Below, one piece after another: positions 4,798 to 5,234 of a stretch of DNA of 5,234 nucleotides. Position numbers and translations under genes: made by a program. The DNA is from Desulfobacteraceae bacterium. GTDB taxonomy: Bacteria; Desulfobacterota; DSM-4660; Desulfatiglandales; Desulfatiglandaceae. The stretch is taken from positions 1-5,234 of the forward strand of contig JAUVRS010000205.1 in the NCBI GenBank assembly GCA_030597505.1, written 5' to 3'. Below the pieces are notes generated by a model. It saw only the letters and a program-made list of their open reading frames with translations, was not told the DNA's origin and ran no database searches. Position 1 is the first letter of the stretch. Every line of letters starts with the position of its first letter.

Positions 4798-5234
4798 ATG
4801 TTTCAGTTTACCGACGAACAGAAAATGATCAAAGAGATGGTTGAGAGATTGGGCAGAGATGAAATCGGCCCGCTGGTTGAAGCGGCAGACACAACAGGGT
4901 ATTCATCCCCTGAAATCGTCAGACACCTGGCCGAAAATGGTCTTTTGAAAATGAGTCTGCCAACCGAGTATGGCGGAATAGACGCCGATTATACCACCAT
5001 TGCCGTTGTCGTGGAGGAACTGGCCAAGGTGGATGCCTCAGCAGCCATGATCATCTTTGTAAACCAGACGGTCATTCAAATTTTGAGAGACTGGGGAAAT
5101 GAGGCGCAAAAGGCCGAATTTTTTGGCCGTATGTCATCTGGTGACAAGATAAACGCCTTTTCTCTGACAGAGCCTGGTTTTGGATCCGAATCCGGTTCTA
5201 TTCAAACACGGGCGGTCAGGGAGAGAGAACATTA
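4798..5234 (+). CDS. second acyl-CoA dehydrogenase, N-terminal part, cut by window edge
   Basis: The visible 145 residues begin MFQFTDEQKMIKEMVERLGR and run off the right edge without a stop. They cover the helical N-terminal domain, including LPTEYGGIDADY (54-65) and VVVEELAKVDASAA (70-83), and reach the start of the middle domain at FSLTEPGFGSESGS (121-134). That segment corresponds to the first family signature but is unusual: Phe129 stands where a small residue is normal and Glu131 replaces the usual Asp. The catalytic Glu region lies outside the window. It is clearly different from the leftward dehydrogenase, so the two are not a recent duplication and probably act on different substrates. 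It would oxidise a CoA thioester with FAD and electron-transfer flavoprotein. It shares strand and likely pathway with the thiolase-like gene 439 bp upstream; whether they share a transcript depends on read-through of the palindromic element. Confidence 0.94.
   Translation, partial: MFQFTDEQKMIKEMVERLGRDEIGPLVEAADTTGYSSPEIVRHLAENGLLKMSLPTEYGGIDADYTTIAVVVEELAKVDASAAMIIFVNQTVIQILRDWGNEAQKAEFFGRMSSGDKINAFSLTEPGFGSESGSIQTRAVREREH

Overview
The window looks like part of a bacterial chromosome with balanced base composition, encoding acyl-CoA metabolism. Two acyl-CoA dehydrogenases, a long SCP-x/TLP1-type thiolase-like protein and a DUF362 protein sit together. That mix is typical of metabolically versatile anaerobes such as Desulfobacterota (fatty-acid or aromatic-acid degraders). 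The taxonomic guess is inference from gene content and style; no rRNA or marker gene is present.

Layout. On the minus strand, reading right to left, a complete acyl-CoA dehydrogenase (2354 to 1197) is followed after 92 bp by a DUF362 gene (1104 to beyond base 1, cut by the window edge). These two probably form one operon. A 492-bp divergent intergenic region (2355-2846) carries a candidate promoter for each direction, a 16-bp palindrome at the predicted start of the rightward transcript, and a second, CRP-like palindrome at the translation start of the leftward gene. On the plus strand lies a complete 503-residue thiolase-like protein (2847-4358). A 439-bp gap (4359-4797) follows, and then a second, different acyl-CoA dehydrogenase (4798 to beyond 5234, cut by the edge).

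The most striking non-coding item is in the 4359-4797 gap. It is a 244-bp nested inverted repeat (4454-4697) with three successive arm pairs, one of them a perfect 28-bp match. It has no open frame of its own and resembles a MITE-like or REP-like palindromic element, or a strongly folded RNA between two genes of one pathway.

How the genes could work together (inference): the dehydrogenases would introduce 2,3-double bonds into CoA thioesters and pass electrons to electron-transfer flavoprotein. The thiolase-like protein would act on a CoA thioester further along, but it lacks all the classical thiolase catalytic residues, so ordinary thiolysis is doubtful. The DUF362 protein has a C-terminal cysteine cluster that could bind a metal or Fe-S centre. 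The substrate cannot be named from the sequence.
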